Part shown: one piece after another, positions 18,119 through 28,067 of the stretch
How the letters are laid out: each line of letters begins with the position of its first letter
Numbering within the stretch: the stretch's first letter is position 1
DNA from: a bacterium
GTDB taxonomy: Bacteria; Actinomycetota; Acidimicrobiia; Acidimicrobiales; CATQHL01
Assembly (NCBI GenBank): GCA_026708055.1
Contig: JAPOVS010000026.1
Span: forward strand, 62,001 to 126,000
DNA: 64,000 nucleotides
Direction: 5' to 3'
The notes under the pieces: generated by a model
Database searches by the model: none
What the model was told of the DNA's origin: nothing
Seen by the model: the letters and a program-made list of their open reading frames with translations, nothing else
Program-made: the position numbers and the translations under genes

Positions 18119-19612
18119 ATGGCCGAGCAGCCGGTTCACCACATGTGGTCGCCGATCACCGACCTCAGCGACGACGACCTCGCGAGAGTAAGCGGCGAAC
18201 TCCCGGCCCTCATGGCGGTGTGGGCCGAGGCACGTGGGGAACTCGACGAACGCCAGGTGGAGGAGTTCAACGACCGTCTCAACCGGGAGTGGGCGATCGA
18301 GACCGGCATCATCGAGCGCATCTACACCCTGGACGAGGGAACGACGCGCCTGCTCATCGAACAGGGCATCGACGCGTCGTTCATCGCCCACGACGACAGC
18401 AACGGAGGCTCCCCCGAACTCATCGCCGGGATCATTCGCGACCACCAGGAGGCGGTCGAGTGGTTGTTCGAGATCGTCCGCCAGAAGCGGCCCCTCACCA
18501 CCTCGTTCACCAAGGAACTCCACCACCTGATGACCCGCAAGCAGACGCCCGCCGACGGTGTCGACATGTTCGGGCGCGCCACCAGGATCGAGCTGCGCCA
18601 CGGCGAATACAAGAAGCGACCCAACAACCCGACCCGCTCCGACGGGGCGACGCACGAGTACTGCCCCCCCGAACACGTCGCTGCCGAGATGGATCGGCTG
18701 ATCAAGATCCACAACGAGCACATCGTCCTGGAGGTGCCGCCCGACCTCGCGGCGGCGTGGCTGCACCACCGGTTCATCCAGATACACCCGTTCCAGGACG
18801 GCAACGGCCGCGTGGCCCGCGCGATCGCGTCCCTTGTCCTGCTCCGCGCCGGCTGGTTCCCGCTGGTTGTCCGCGCCAAGGAGCGAAGCAGCTACATCAA
18901 CACCCTCGAAGCCGCCGACACCGGCGACATCGGCCCGCTCACCGAACTCGTCGGAACCATTCAGAAGCGGGCCTGCCGGGCCGCCCTGAGCATCCTGGGC
19001 GAGGTTGAACGAGAGGAGGCCCGTCTCGAACAGATGATCGACGCCATCGGAGAATCATTCGACTCCCGCGACCGGGGACTCAGGGCTGAGACGGCACAGG
19101 CCAAGGAGACCGCCGGCCACCTCCACGAGATCGCAATCGCCAAGTTCGAAGATGTCTGCGACGGGCTCGCGTCTCGAATCGGCCGGGAGGCAGCCGACCG
19201 TGACTTCTTCGTGATCGACGGACGGGACGAGGATCCCGAGCGGCGCACCTGGTTTCGCCACCAGGTCGTCGACACAGCTCGACAACTCGATTATTTCGCG
19301 AACCTTCGCGACTACCACGCCTGGGCGCGGCTCACATTCAAGACCGAGTCCGGGCATTCGGACATCCTGCTCTCGTTCCACACCGTCGGACGGGACTTCC
19401 GAGGCGTGGTCGGCGCCTCGATGTGCTTCTACCGCCGTCAGGCCTCCGGCGGCGAGGAAGCCGCCCGGCAGGTGGTCGAACTGCCGACTGTCTCCGAAGA
19501 CCTCTTCCAGATCAACTACAAGGAAGACCTCGACGAGGCAGAACGGCGGTTCGGCCCCTGGCTGGAGCGCGCCCTCGTCAAGGGTCTCGACCAGTGGCGC
19601 CGCGGCGAATAG
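18119..19612 (+). CDS. Fic-domain protein with long uncharacterised C-terminal region
   Basis: A 497-residue protein. The Fic active site HPFQDGNGRVARAIASL lies at about residues 222-238, with all motif residues present, so it could transfer AMP or another nucleotide to a hydroxyl side chain. An IETGIIERIYTLDEG segment near residue 60 is the usual upstream helix of this Fic subfamily. From about residue 300 a helical stretch leads to a C-terminal domain (FKTESGHSDILLSFHTVGRD) that I do not recognise. A TAGCGT six bases before the ATG and a GGAGG 12 bases before it both fit a start at 18119. Confidence 0.9.
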   Translation: MAEQPVHHMWSPITDLSDDDLARVSGELPALMAVWAEARGELDERQVEEFNDRLNREWAIETGIIERIYTLDEGTTRLLIEQGIDASFIAHDDSNGGSPELIAGIIRDHQEAVEWLFEIVRQKRPLTTSFTKELHHLMTRKQTPADGVDMFGRATRIELRHGEYKKRPNNPTRSDGATHEYCPPEHVAAEMDRLIKIHNEHIVLEVPPDLAAAWLHHRFIQIHPFQDGNGRVARAIASLVLLRAGWFPLVVRAKERSSYINTLEAADTGDIGPLTELVGTIQKRACRAALSILGEVEREEARLEQMIDAIGESFDSRDRGLRAETAQAKETAGHLHEIAIAKFEDVCDGLASRIGREAADRDFFVIDGRDEDPERRTWFRHQVVDTARQLDYFANLRDYHAWARLTFKTESGHSDILLSFHTVGRDFRGVVGASMCFYRRQASGGEEAARQVVELPTVSEDLFQINYKEDLDEAERRFGPWLERALVKGLDQWRRGE

Positions 19613-19742
19613 GACCTCTCCGTACTCACCGGCCCGTGGCAACTCGACCGGCGGGCGACCTCGGGCAGCGACTCCCGGCGAGGGCCTTCGCCGACACCAC
19701 GGCCGCCGCCGAGCGGAGTCACTCGACCGATCGGGGGACTCG

Positions 19743-21314
19743 TCAGTAGCAGGGGACCCCTCGCAGTCCGGCTTCGAGTCCGGCGAGTTGGAACACGGCG
19801 CCTCCGACGGACTCGCCGTCGAAGTTCTCGACCCGGATCGTCAACTCGTCGGCGCGAAGGGCCGATCCCACGAACGACCGCGGCGAGCGCGCGAACGCCG
19901 CTGCGAACGAGACGGACCCGTACCAGCCTTCGCTGACCCAGCCTCCGTCGTCGAACCGGTACGCGGCGGCGATCTCACCGGTGCGGAGGTTCGCGGCGAG
20001 GAAGGAGTCCCACCACACGAAGACCGCCAACTCACCGGCGCGACAGGTGATCACCAGAGCAGGCGGAGCCTCGGCCCCCGAAGCGTCCTCGTACTCGTAG
20101 TGCTCGGAGGCGTTGATCAGATGCGGCTCACTCCGGCCGGCCCCTGCGTCGAGTCGCCAGGCCCCAAGCTCTGCGGGAGTCGCCGCCCGGAGACCTTGAC
20201 GGCGGGCACGGGGCATGACCTCTTGAACCGTGGCCTCCGTGACGGCGAAGACCACTCCCTCCACGTCGACCCTCGCCACCTTCCACGAGACAAGGCCGAT
20301 CACCTCGCCGCAGGTGCTGATGAGCGGGCCGCCGCTGTTGCCGGGATTCGCGGCCGCGTCGGTCTGCAGGTACGTGATGTGCTCGTGGTCGTTGTCGCGC
20401 CACTTCGCGGACAGGAGGCCGCTGACGATCGACGCTGCGCCGTCGGTCTCGAACAGCGGATAGCCGACGACGGCGACAGTGGCACCGCGCCCGAGCAACG
20501 ACACGTCGCCGAAGCGCATGGCCGGGACGCCGGCGCCGTCGGCACGCAGGATCGCCAGGTCGCTGGGCGTGTCGACTCCCGCGACCTGCACCTGCTGGAA
20601 GGTCCGTTCGTGGTTCTGCAGACGGATCGTCCGGGCGCCCGCGACCACGTGCGCGGCGGTCAGGAACTCGTCGTCGCCGACGTAGAAGGCCGTGCCGGCA
20701 CCGGTGCCGCTCCTCGTCGTCACGACGACCTGGAACACCGACGGGAGGATCTGCGACATGGTGCGTTCGAACGTGCAGGACGAGGCGTCCGGCGGTGCGG
20801 TCGTGCCGGTTGCCGGTGGTGAGGCGGCATCGAGCGGTGTCGTCGAGTCGCCGACGGTGTAGGTGGATGCGTACAGCCAGCGGCCGACGGTGGCGGTGTC
20901 GTACGGGAAGTTGCGCGCAGCGGGCAGCCACTGCCGGTCGGCACCGACCTGCAGGGCGAACTCCACCTTGCCGTTGGCGAGTTTGCGGGCCCTGACACGC
21001 ACGTCGTTGCCGTCGCTCATGCCGTACGGCGAGGCCCGGAGCCAGCGGCCGACGTCGACGGTGGCGTAGGCGAAGAACCGGGCCGGCGGCAGCCAGATTT
21101 CGCCGCCGGCCACCTGGAGTCCGAACTCGATGTTCCCGTTGTCGAGCTTGCGGGCCGCGATGCGCACGCTCGAGGCCGCGTCCGCGCTGTCGCTGACGGT
21201 CTGAGCGTCGGCGGAGCCCAGGCCGACGGCCACCAGCACAGCGCCCAGCAGGCAGACCAGCAGCACGGCGGCGACGAGTCGCCGGCTGGTGACCCGTCTC
21301 GTGGCCTTCCTCAT
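19743..21314 (-). CDS. Secreted trypsin-like serine protease with N-terminal repeats
   Basis: A 523-residue exported protein. The signal peptide is VAAVLLVCLLGAVLVAVGLG with a likely cleavage after SADA. Two related repeats of about 55 residues follow (VRIAARKLDNGNIEFGLQVA and VRVRARKLANGKVEFALQVG). The S1C/trypsin-like domain has His in LTAAHVVAG, Asp in TPSDLAILRAD and Ser in NPGNSGGPLIS. About 120 residues of unknown type follow. A GGAG site precedes the ATG. It is convergent with the Fic gene. Confidence 0.9.
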   Translation of the reverse strand: MRKATRRVTSRRLVAAVLLVCLLGAVLVAVGLGSADAQTVSDSADAASSVRIAARKLDNGNIEFGLQVAGGEIWLPPARFFAYATVDVGRWLRASPYGMSDGNDVRVRARKLANGKVEFALQVGADRQWLPAARNFPYDTATVGRWLYASTYTVGDSTTPLDAASPPATGTTAPPDASSCTFERTMSQILPSVFQVVVTTRSGTGAGTAFYVGDDEFLTAAHVVAGARTIRLQNHERTFQQVQVAGVDTPSDLAILRADGAGVPAMRFGDVSLLGRGATVAVVGYPLFETDGAASIVSGLLSAKWRDNDHEHITYLQTDAAANPGNSGGPLISTCGEVIGLVSWKVARVDVEGVVFAVTEATVQEVMPRARRQGLRAATPAELGAWRLDAGAGRSEPHLINASEHYEYEDASGAEAPPALVITCRAGELAVFVWWDSFLAANLRTGEIAAAYRFDDGGWVSEGWYGSVSFAAAFARSPRSFVGSALRADELTIRVENFDGESVGGAVFQLAGLEAGLRGVPCY

Positions 21315-21441
21315 CGCGGGCTCCAGCGGTCGATGCTCCGGGACAGATCATCGCACATCGCAGTGACAGCCCCCCGAACGCGCCCGCCGCGCCGCGACAG
21401 CCGCGAGCCGCACTCGGGGCCGCAAGGCCCGCCTGCGGCGA

Positions 21442-22239
21442 TCAGCGCCCGAAGTCGAAGGTGCTGATCTCGACGAGTTGGTCAGCGACGAGGCCGACGG
21501 CTGCTTCGAACAGGTCCTTGCCCGCCTCGGCGGTCGCGCCGGTGGGGTCGCCGATGTGGCCGTCGGGGCCGAAGTCGTCGGACAGCCAGCCGAACGTCGC
21601 GAGGCCGCCGAAGCGCACGTGCGTCTGGTCGGCCAGCGCCTCGGGCACCCGCCGGACGGCGCGGTCCATGTGCACGAGTTCGGGGTGCAGGTGCAGCATC
21701 ACCGAGGTCTCGTCGTGGCCGCCGTGGATGCCCATTCCCAGCTCGTTCGCAGAGCTGGGGCGCCCCCCGTGGTCGGGCGGCACGAATGGATGCACCAGGA
21801 ACGTACGGAGACCGAAGCGACGGCGCAGTTCCCGGCAGGCCACGGCCAGCAGTGCCGTGTTGCCGCCGTGGGCGTTCAGGAACACGAGCCGCTCGGCTCG
21901 CGTCGCCGCGACCGACCGTCCCACGTCGGCGGCAACCGCCAGCAGCGTCTCGGCGGACAGCCACAACGAGCCCGGCGACCAGGCGTGCTCGTCGGACTTG
22001 GAGACGGACAGCGTCGGCAGCAACCAGGCATCGGCCTCCTCACCGCAGCGGGCGACCGCGGCGCGCCCCGCCTCGTCGGCGACCACATGGTCGACCGACA
22101 GCGGAAGGTGCGGCCCGTGCTGCTCGACGGCGCCGATCGGCCACACCAGCACGGAGCCGGCACCGATGCGCTCGGCGATCTCGGGTGCGGTGAGGTTCTC
22201 CAGCCGACGCGGCGCGCTCGGGTCCGTGCCGGTGCCCAT
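21442..22239 (-). CDS. Creatininase-family amidohydrolase
   Basis: A protein of about 265 residues from the ATG at 22239. The family, which includes creatinine amidohydrolase, MftE and FAPy deformylases, is indicated by PIGAVEQHGPHLPLSVDHVV near the N-terminus, LVFLNAHGGNTALLAVACRE in the middle and GIHGGHDETSVMLHL, which supply metal-binding Glu, Asp and His. The frame is open to 22329, but the extension is low-complexity. Its neighbours, two amidohydrolases and an IMPDH-like enzyme, suggest a role in breakdown of a purine or related heterocycle; this is inferred. Confidence 0.82.
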   Translation of the reverse strand: MGTGTDPSAPRRLENLTAPEIAERIGAGSVLVWPIGAVEQHGPHLPLSVDHVVADEAGRAAVARCGEEADAWLLPTLSVSKSDEHAWSPGSLWLSAETLLAVAADVGRSVAATRAERLVFLNAHGGNTALLAVACRELRRRFGLRTFLVHPFVPPDHGGRPSSANELGMGIHGGHDETSVMLHLHPELVHMDRAVRRVPEALADQTHVRFGGLATFGWLSDDFGPDGHIGDPTGATAEAGKDLFEAAVGLVADQLVEISTFDFGR

Positions 22240-22332
22240 CGCGGTCACGCTACCGGCAGCGCGCGGGGCTGCCCTCGGTCGGCTCCCCTGCCAGGCCGAC
22301 TCGATGTCTGCGGGGTGGGATCCCCGCACCCG

Positions 22333-23880
22333 TCACAGCGACCGGGTGACGACCGAGGCGACGTTGCGGCCCGAGGCGCCCCAGACGCCCGCGCCGGGGA
22401 AGGTGGCCGCGCCGGCGCAGAACAGGCCGCGGATCGGCGTGGTGTAGCGGGTGAGGTGCCGGGGACGGCCGAGCAGCGCCGACAGGGGCGAACCCGTGAA
22501 CGACGCGGCGTGGCCCCGCGGCATGCCGAACTGCTGCTCGTAGCTCAGCGGCGTCATCACCCGACGGTCGAGGATGGACTCGACGAACCCCGGCTGCACC
22601 CACTCGCCGAACCGCTCCAGCCAGCGTTCGGGCTCGGCGCTGTCACTCCAGCCGCCGGCTAGTTCGTACGGCGTGTAGAGAATCTCGAGGCTGAACACCT
22701 CTCCGCCCCCGGGCGGGCGCATTTCGGCGTCGAGCACCGACGGGACGTTGGCGAGGAACACCGGATCCGTCGCCACACGCCCCGCCGCCGATGAGTTCAG
22801 TGCCGCTCGCAGACCGGCCAGGCCCGGCATGACGAAGGTCGTGGGTATCAGCGCCGCGTCGGCGTCGAGCCCGTCGACCGGCGCCCGGTAGACCGGGGTC
22901 CTCGCCAGCGTGGCGTCCACCTTCGACTCGTAGCCGTCCTTGCCGGCCGGTCCCCAGATCTGCTCGAAGCGCTCCGGGAGTCCGGCGCCTTCCAGCGCCA
23001 CCGCCGCGGGGTCGCAGGCGACCACCACCGATGCAGACTCGATCACCTCGCCGTCGGCCAGACGCACCCCCGCCACCCGGGCGCGCCTGCCCGCGTCGGC
23101 GGTCACGAGCACGCTTCGCACCGGCGCTCCGCAGCGGACCTGCCCGCCCGCCGCACCGAAGCAGCGGTTGACGGAATCGGTGAGTCCGCCGCTGCCACCG
23201 ACCGGACGCCCCATGGCCACCAGGTGGCGGACCGCGCAGCCCATGACCCCCAGCCCGGTCCCAGGCGTGGAGCCGTCGAGGCCCCATACGACGGGGCCGG
23301 TCGCCAGCACCGGGAGCATCAGCGCTTCGTGGCCGAAGAAGTCGGCCAACAGGGACTGCGCCGAGCGTTTCGACCATGCCCACAGCCGGGACGCGGCGAC
23401 CGCGTGCCGGCTCAGCACGTCGACCAGGGTGGACCGACCCGGCGTCTGCTGGGCGAGTTCGATGAGCAATTCGGCCACCGGGCGGGCGGCCCGGAAGAAA
23501 CGGCGGTAGCCGTCGACTTCATCCGGGTAGATGCGACGCAGCCCCTCGAGGGTGGCCTCCAGGTCATGCCAGGTCACCCAGGGCGTGTGCCCGTCCCAGA
23601 AGCGGTACGCACCGACAGGGTCGACATCCAGGTAGCGCAGGCCGAAGCTCGCGAGATCCAGTTCCTCCGCGATGGGCATCGCCCGTACGAGGACGTGGTC
23701 ACAGTTGCAGATGTTCACCCGGGCGCCCACCGCCTCCACGGTGGATGCGCACCCGCCCACAGTGGACCGGGCCTCCAAGAGCAGCGTCCGCAGGCCCGAG
23801 CGGGCCATGTAGGCGGCGGCAATGAGCCCGTTGTGACCCCCGCCGACCACGGTGACATCGACGGATCCGTTGAGGGACAT
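22333..23880 (-). CDS. FAD-dependent NAD(P)/FAD oxidoreductase, phytoene-desaturase-like
   Basis: A 515-residue flavoprotein. The FAD-binding site is VTVVGGGHNGLIAAAYMARS, followed by LLLEARSTVGGCASTVEA. The C-terminus has the second FAD contact PIRGLFCAGAATFPGAGVWG. This architecture is that of the carotenoid-oxidase/CrtI-like branch, but no carotenoid genes are nearby. It sits three bases after the upstream amidohydrolase and ends just before the creatininase-family gene, so the three may be co-transcribed. The substrate is unknown. Confidence 0.85.
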   Translation of the reverse strand: MSLNGSVDVTVVGGGHNGLIAAAYMARSGLRTLLLEARSTVGGCASTVEAVGARVNICNCDHVLVRAMPIAEELDLASFGLRYLDVDPVGAYRFWDGHTPWVTWHDLEATLEGLRRIYPDEVDGYRRFFRAARPVAELLIELAQQTPGRSTLVDVLSRHAVAASRLWAWSKRSAQSLLADFFGHEALMLPVLATGPVVWGLDGSTPGTGLGVMGCAVRHLVAMGRPVGGSGGLTDSVNRCFGAAGGQVRCGAPVRSVLVTADAGRRARVAGVRLADGEVIESASVVVACDPAAVALEGAGLPERFEQIWGPAGKDGYESKVDATLARTPVYRAPVDGLDADAALIPTTFVMPGLAGLRAALNSSAAGRVATDPVFLANVPSVLDAEMRPPGGGEVFSLEILYTPYELAGGWSDSAEPERWLERFGEWVQPGFVESILDRRVMTPLSYEQQFGMPRGHAASFTGSPLSALLGRPRHLTRYTTPIRGLFCAGAATFPGAGVWGASGRNVASVVTRSL

Positions 23881-23883
23881 TGC

Positions 23884-25209
23884 TCAGCAGTCTTCCAGGC
23901 GCCGCCGCATCATGCTGCCGAGTCGCTCGGCGAGCAGCGGCACCTCGGCGGTCTGCAGTTCGCCGTCCCGGACCACGACTTTGCCCGCGACGACGACATG
24001 ACGGGGTCGCCGGCCCGGGTTGGCCCAGAGCAGGCCCGCCAACCGATCGCCGACGCCGGCGTCGGCCACGCCGGTCACGTCGAAGCAGCACAGGTCGGCG
24101 GCGGCGCCCTCCTCCAGATGGCCGAGTTCGGGCCGGCCGAGTCCGGCCGCCGATCCGGCGGTGGCCATGGCGAGGATTTCCCGTGCCGTGGGTGGCCGCG
24201 AGGTCAACCCCCCCACCTGCAGAGCCAGGCGGGCGTCGGCCAGCAGGTGGCCGGCGTCGTTGCTTCCGCCACCACTGGTGCCCAGACCCACCGCCACGCC
24301 GGCGTCCAGCAGGGATCCCACCTCCGCCACGCCCCAGCCCATCGGCACGTCGCAGCCGGGGGCGTGCGTGGCACGGGCGCCGGAGGCGGCGAATCGAGCC
24401 CGCTCGGCCGCGGTGATCTCGCAGAGGTGTGCCACGGTCACGTCGTCGGCCAGCCAACCCCACTCGTCAAGGAGGTCGAGCGGGCGCCGCCCCCAGCGCG
24501 CCGCGGCGCGCTCGGTGTCCACCTGCTCGTTGGCCTGCGTGCGGCGGCGGAGACGGTGCCGCGCCGCCACGCCGGCCAGCGCGGCGAACGTCTCCGGGCC
24601 ATCGGAGTGCACGCCCGCGGGGCCGCAGGCGATCTGCAGCATCCCGTAGGGCTCGCCGGCACCGTAGCGATCGACGAGCGCCTCGACCGAGGTCGCCGCC
24701 ACCTCGGGGTCGTCACCCGCCGTGCCCCGGACGAACACGAGGCGGGAACCCAACCTCTCGGCGGCGTCGATGGTGGCTGCGGCCAACTCGGTGGGATCCC
24801 GATCGGCGGGCCACGTGAGGTGATGATCGGCCACCGTCGTGACCCCGGCGAGCAGCCCCTCGGCGATGCCCACCGTGGCCGCGGCCGCGGCCAGATCCGG
24901 GTCGACGCCGGCGCGCCGGTAGTAGCCGCCCATCGTGGCCAACCAGCGGTCCATGCGCACGTGCCGGGTGCCCTCCAGCGTGCGGAAGGCGGACTGCAGC
25001 AGGTGGTGGTGGGCGTTGACGAGACCCGGGATGACAACGCACCCGGAGGCGTCGAGCGTCTCGCGCCCCGCCGGATCGCCGGGCGAGGACCGGCTCGCAG
25101 CACCGCTCCCGACACCGGCGACCACGCCGTCCTGGCAGACCACCTCCGCCCCGGCCAGCTCGCGGCGCCCCGTCCACACCAGTTCGGCACCGCACACCAC
25201 CAACTCCAT
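23884..25209 (-). CDS. Amidohydrolase homologue with replaced catalytic residues
   Basis: A 441-residue member of the chlorohydrolase/8-oxoguanine-deaminase branch of the amidohydrolase superfamily. The first metal motif NAHHHLL and the VADHHLTWP motif are present. However, where the paralogue at 25508-26827 has HTHLVET (metal His and catalytic Glu) this protein has TQANEQVDT. Where the paralogue has GLGVDGVASNE (metal-binding Asp) it has GLGTSGGGSND. The fold is clear but normal hydrolysis looks impaired or altered. Start at ATG 25209 (MELVVCGAELVWTGRR). Confidence 0.8.
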   Translation of the reverse strand: MELVVCGAELVWTGRRELAGAEVVCQDGVVAGVGSGAASRSSPGDPAGRETLDASGCVVIPGLVNAHHHLLQSAFRTLEGTRHVRMDRWLATMGGYYRRAGVDPDLAAAAATVGIAEGLLAGVTTVADHHLTWPADRDPTELAAATIDAAERLGSRLVFVRGTAGDDPEVAATSVEALVDRYGAGEPYGMLQIACGPAGVHSDGPETFAALAGVAARHRLRRRTQANEQVDTERAAARWGRRPLDLLDEWGWLADDVTVAHLCEITAAERARFAASGARATHAPGCDVPMGWGVAEVGSLLDAGVAVGLGTSGGGSNDAGHLLADARLALQVGGLTSRPPTAREILAMATAGSAAGLGRPELGHLEEGAAADLCCFDVTGVADAGVGDRLAGLLWANPGRRPRHVVVAGKVVVRDGELQTAEVPLLAERLGSMMRRRLEDC

Positions 25210-25344
25210 GCGGCGATGGTACGGCGCTCGGCGGCGCCGTGCCCGAATCAGGGTGCAGCCCTCGAGCGGACGCTCGGGAGGTTGCGCCATGAGAGTACTT
25301 GGCAGTAACGTGACAGTTGTCGGTCGTGAACGATCGAAGTTGAG

Positions 25345-25395
25345 AAGGGCCGAGACCAGGCCGGTTGAAGGACTTCATAACTGGTCTCGGCCCTT
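25345..25395. terminator. Perfect 15-bp inverted repeat between two amidohydrolase genes
   Basis: AAGGGCCGAGACCAG at 25345-25359 pairs exactly with CTGGTCTCGGCCCTT at 25381-25395 around a 21-base loop. It lies 113 bases beyond the stop of the 25508-26827 gene on the minus strand and before the next gene's start at 25209. It could stop transcription between them. The loop is long and no T-run follows, so an operator or a small mobile palindrome is also possible. Bases 25440-25475 beside it are unusually AT-rich for this genome. Confidence 0.5.
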
Positions 25396-25507
25396 CCCTA
25401 TTCGGAGGCGCGCCTCCAGGTGCCGAGTGTAACGAGTCTCTGAACTATCTGATATATCAATATGTTTCGTTCGCTCAGCGCCGGCCCTTGGGCGGGCGGC
25501 GCGAGTC

Positions 25508-26827
25508 TCAGGCGGCGTCGTGCAGGCGGGCGGCTCGGCGGGCCAGTTCCCGGTGCGCCGCCGCCAGGTCCACGCCCAGAAGTTCGCCGTCGGCGACCGT
25601 GTGCCGGCCCCCGACGAAGAGGTGCCGCACCCGCCGGTCGGGACCCAGCACCAGCGCCGTGACCGGGTCGGCGATGTCGGCCAGGTCGTCGGCCGGCCAC
25701 ACGGCGATGTCGGCGGCCATGCCCACCTCGAGCCGTCCCAGTTCGGCGCCGCGGCCCAGGCAGGCGGCCCCACCGGCGGCGGCCATCTCCAGCACGTCGG
25801 GGGGCATGAGCGCATCGGCCCGCGCCTCGCGCTGGCGGGCCGTGTAGAGAGCCTGGCGCAATTCCGGGAACAGGCCGCCCACCTCGTTGGAAGCCACCCC
25901 GTCCACGCCGAGGCCCACCGGCGATCCGGCGGTGCGCAGCCCCACGACCGGGCACATCCCGGCCGCCAGGCGGGCATTGGAGGAGGGGCAGTGGGCCACA
26001 CCCACGCCCGCCGCGCCGAGGCGGCTGATCTCGGAGTCGTCGAGGTGGATGCCGTGCGCCAGCCACACGTCCTCGCCCATCCAGCCCCAACCCTCCAGCA
26101 CCTCCACCGGCCGGCGCCCGAAACGCGCAAGGCAGTGCTGCTGCTCCTCCAGGGTCTCGACGAGGTGGGTGTGCAGGCGCAGTCCCAGGCGGCGGGCCAG
26201 TTCGGCGGCCTCGACCATCAACTCGGTGCTGACCGAGAAGGGGCTGCAAGGGGCGACGGTGATCGAGATCCACTCGCCGTCGTGGTACTGCGCCGCGAGG
26301 CGTTCGGTGGAGGTCCCGATGTCGTCGCGGTTCTCCACAAGATGATCCGGCGGCAGCCCACCGTGGCTCTCACCCAGGTCCATGGACCCGCGGGACAGCG
26401 CCAGGCGCACGCCCACCTCTCCCGCAGCCTCCACGATGGCGTCGAACACGGAGTCGTCGCCGCGGGGGACCACGTAGTGGTGGTCGAAGACCGTGGTGGC
26501 GCCGCTGAGGGCCAACTCGGCCAGGCCCACCCGTGCAGCAGCCCCCACGTCGGCGGCATCCAACTGCCCCCAGATGGGGTACAGCGTCACCAGCCAGCTG
26601 AACAGATCGCAGCCGTCGGCACGACCACGCGTCATCCACTGGTAGAGGTGGTGGTGGGTGTTCACGAAGCCCGCGGTGATGATGTCGCCGTCGCAGCGGA
26701 TCACCACCTCGCCCGCCTCGGGGGCCACGTCCCCGACCGCCACGATGCGACCGGCCTCGATGGCCAGGTCGCCGGGCCAGCGCCCGCCCCGCAGCACGAG
26801 CCGTCCAGGGTTCTGCGTGCCGTTCAT
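25508..26827 (-). CDS. Amidohydrolase, 8-oxoguanine/guanine-type deaminase-like
   Basis: A 439-residue metal-dependent hydrolase. All active-site motifs are visible: NTHHHLYQWMTRG, FDHHYVVP, LHTHLVETLEEQ, LAHGIHLDDSEI, HCPSSNARLAAGM and GLGVDGVASNE. This pattern is that of 8-oxoguanine deaminases and related triazine hydrolases. The exact substrate cannot be fixed from sequence. It is the intact counterpart of the degenerate paralogue 300 bases away and lies next to a guanine-nucleotide enzyme. Confidence 0.85.
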   Translation of the reverse strand: MNGTQNPGRLVLRGGRWPGDLAIEAGRIVAVGDVAPEAGEVVIRCDGDIITAGFVNTHHHLYQWMTRGRADGCDLFSWLVTLYPIWGQLDAADVGAAARVGLAELALSGATTVFDHHYVVPRGDDSVFDAIVEAAGEVGVRLALSRGSMDLGESHGGLPPDHLVENRDDIGTSTERLAAQYHDGEWISITVAPCSPFSVSTELMVEAAELARRLGLRLHTHLVETLEEQQHCLARFGRRPVEVLEGWGWMGEDVWLAHGIHLDDSEISRLGAAGVGVAHCPSSNARLAAGMCPVVGLRTAGSPVGLGVDGVASNEVGGLFPELRQALYTARQREARADALMPPDVLEMAAAGGAACLGRGAELGRLEVGMAADIAVWPADDLADIADPVTALVLGPDRRVRHLFVGGRHTVADGELLGVDLAAAHRELARRAARLHDAA

Positions 26828-26911
26828 CGGTCCATCATGGCACCGCCGGCGCGGTGGAGACGCCGCGACGGACTAGGGCCGGAGCCGCAGAGCGGCCGGT
26901 CCCCGGGGTGC

Positions 26912-27985
<1,074 letters not shown>

Positions 27986-28067
27986 GCGGGCACCTCCGAG
28001 ACTACGGTCGGCAGACATTCAGCGGCGTGACCGGCACGCTCCCGATCGCACCGGCGAGAGGACGCCC

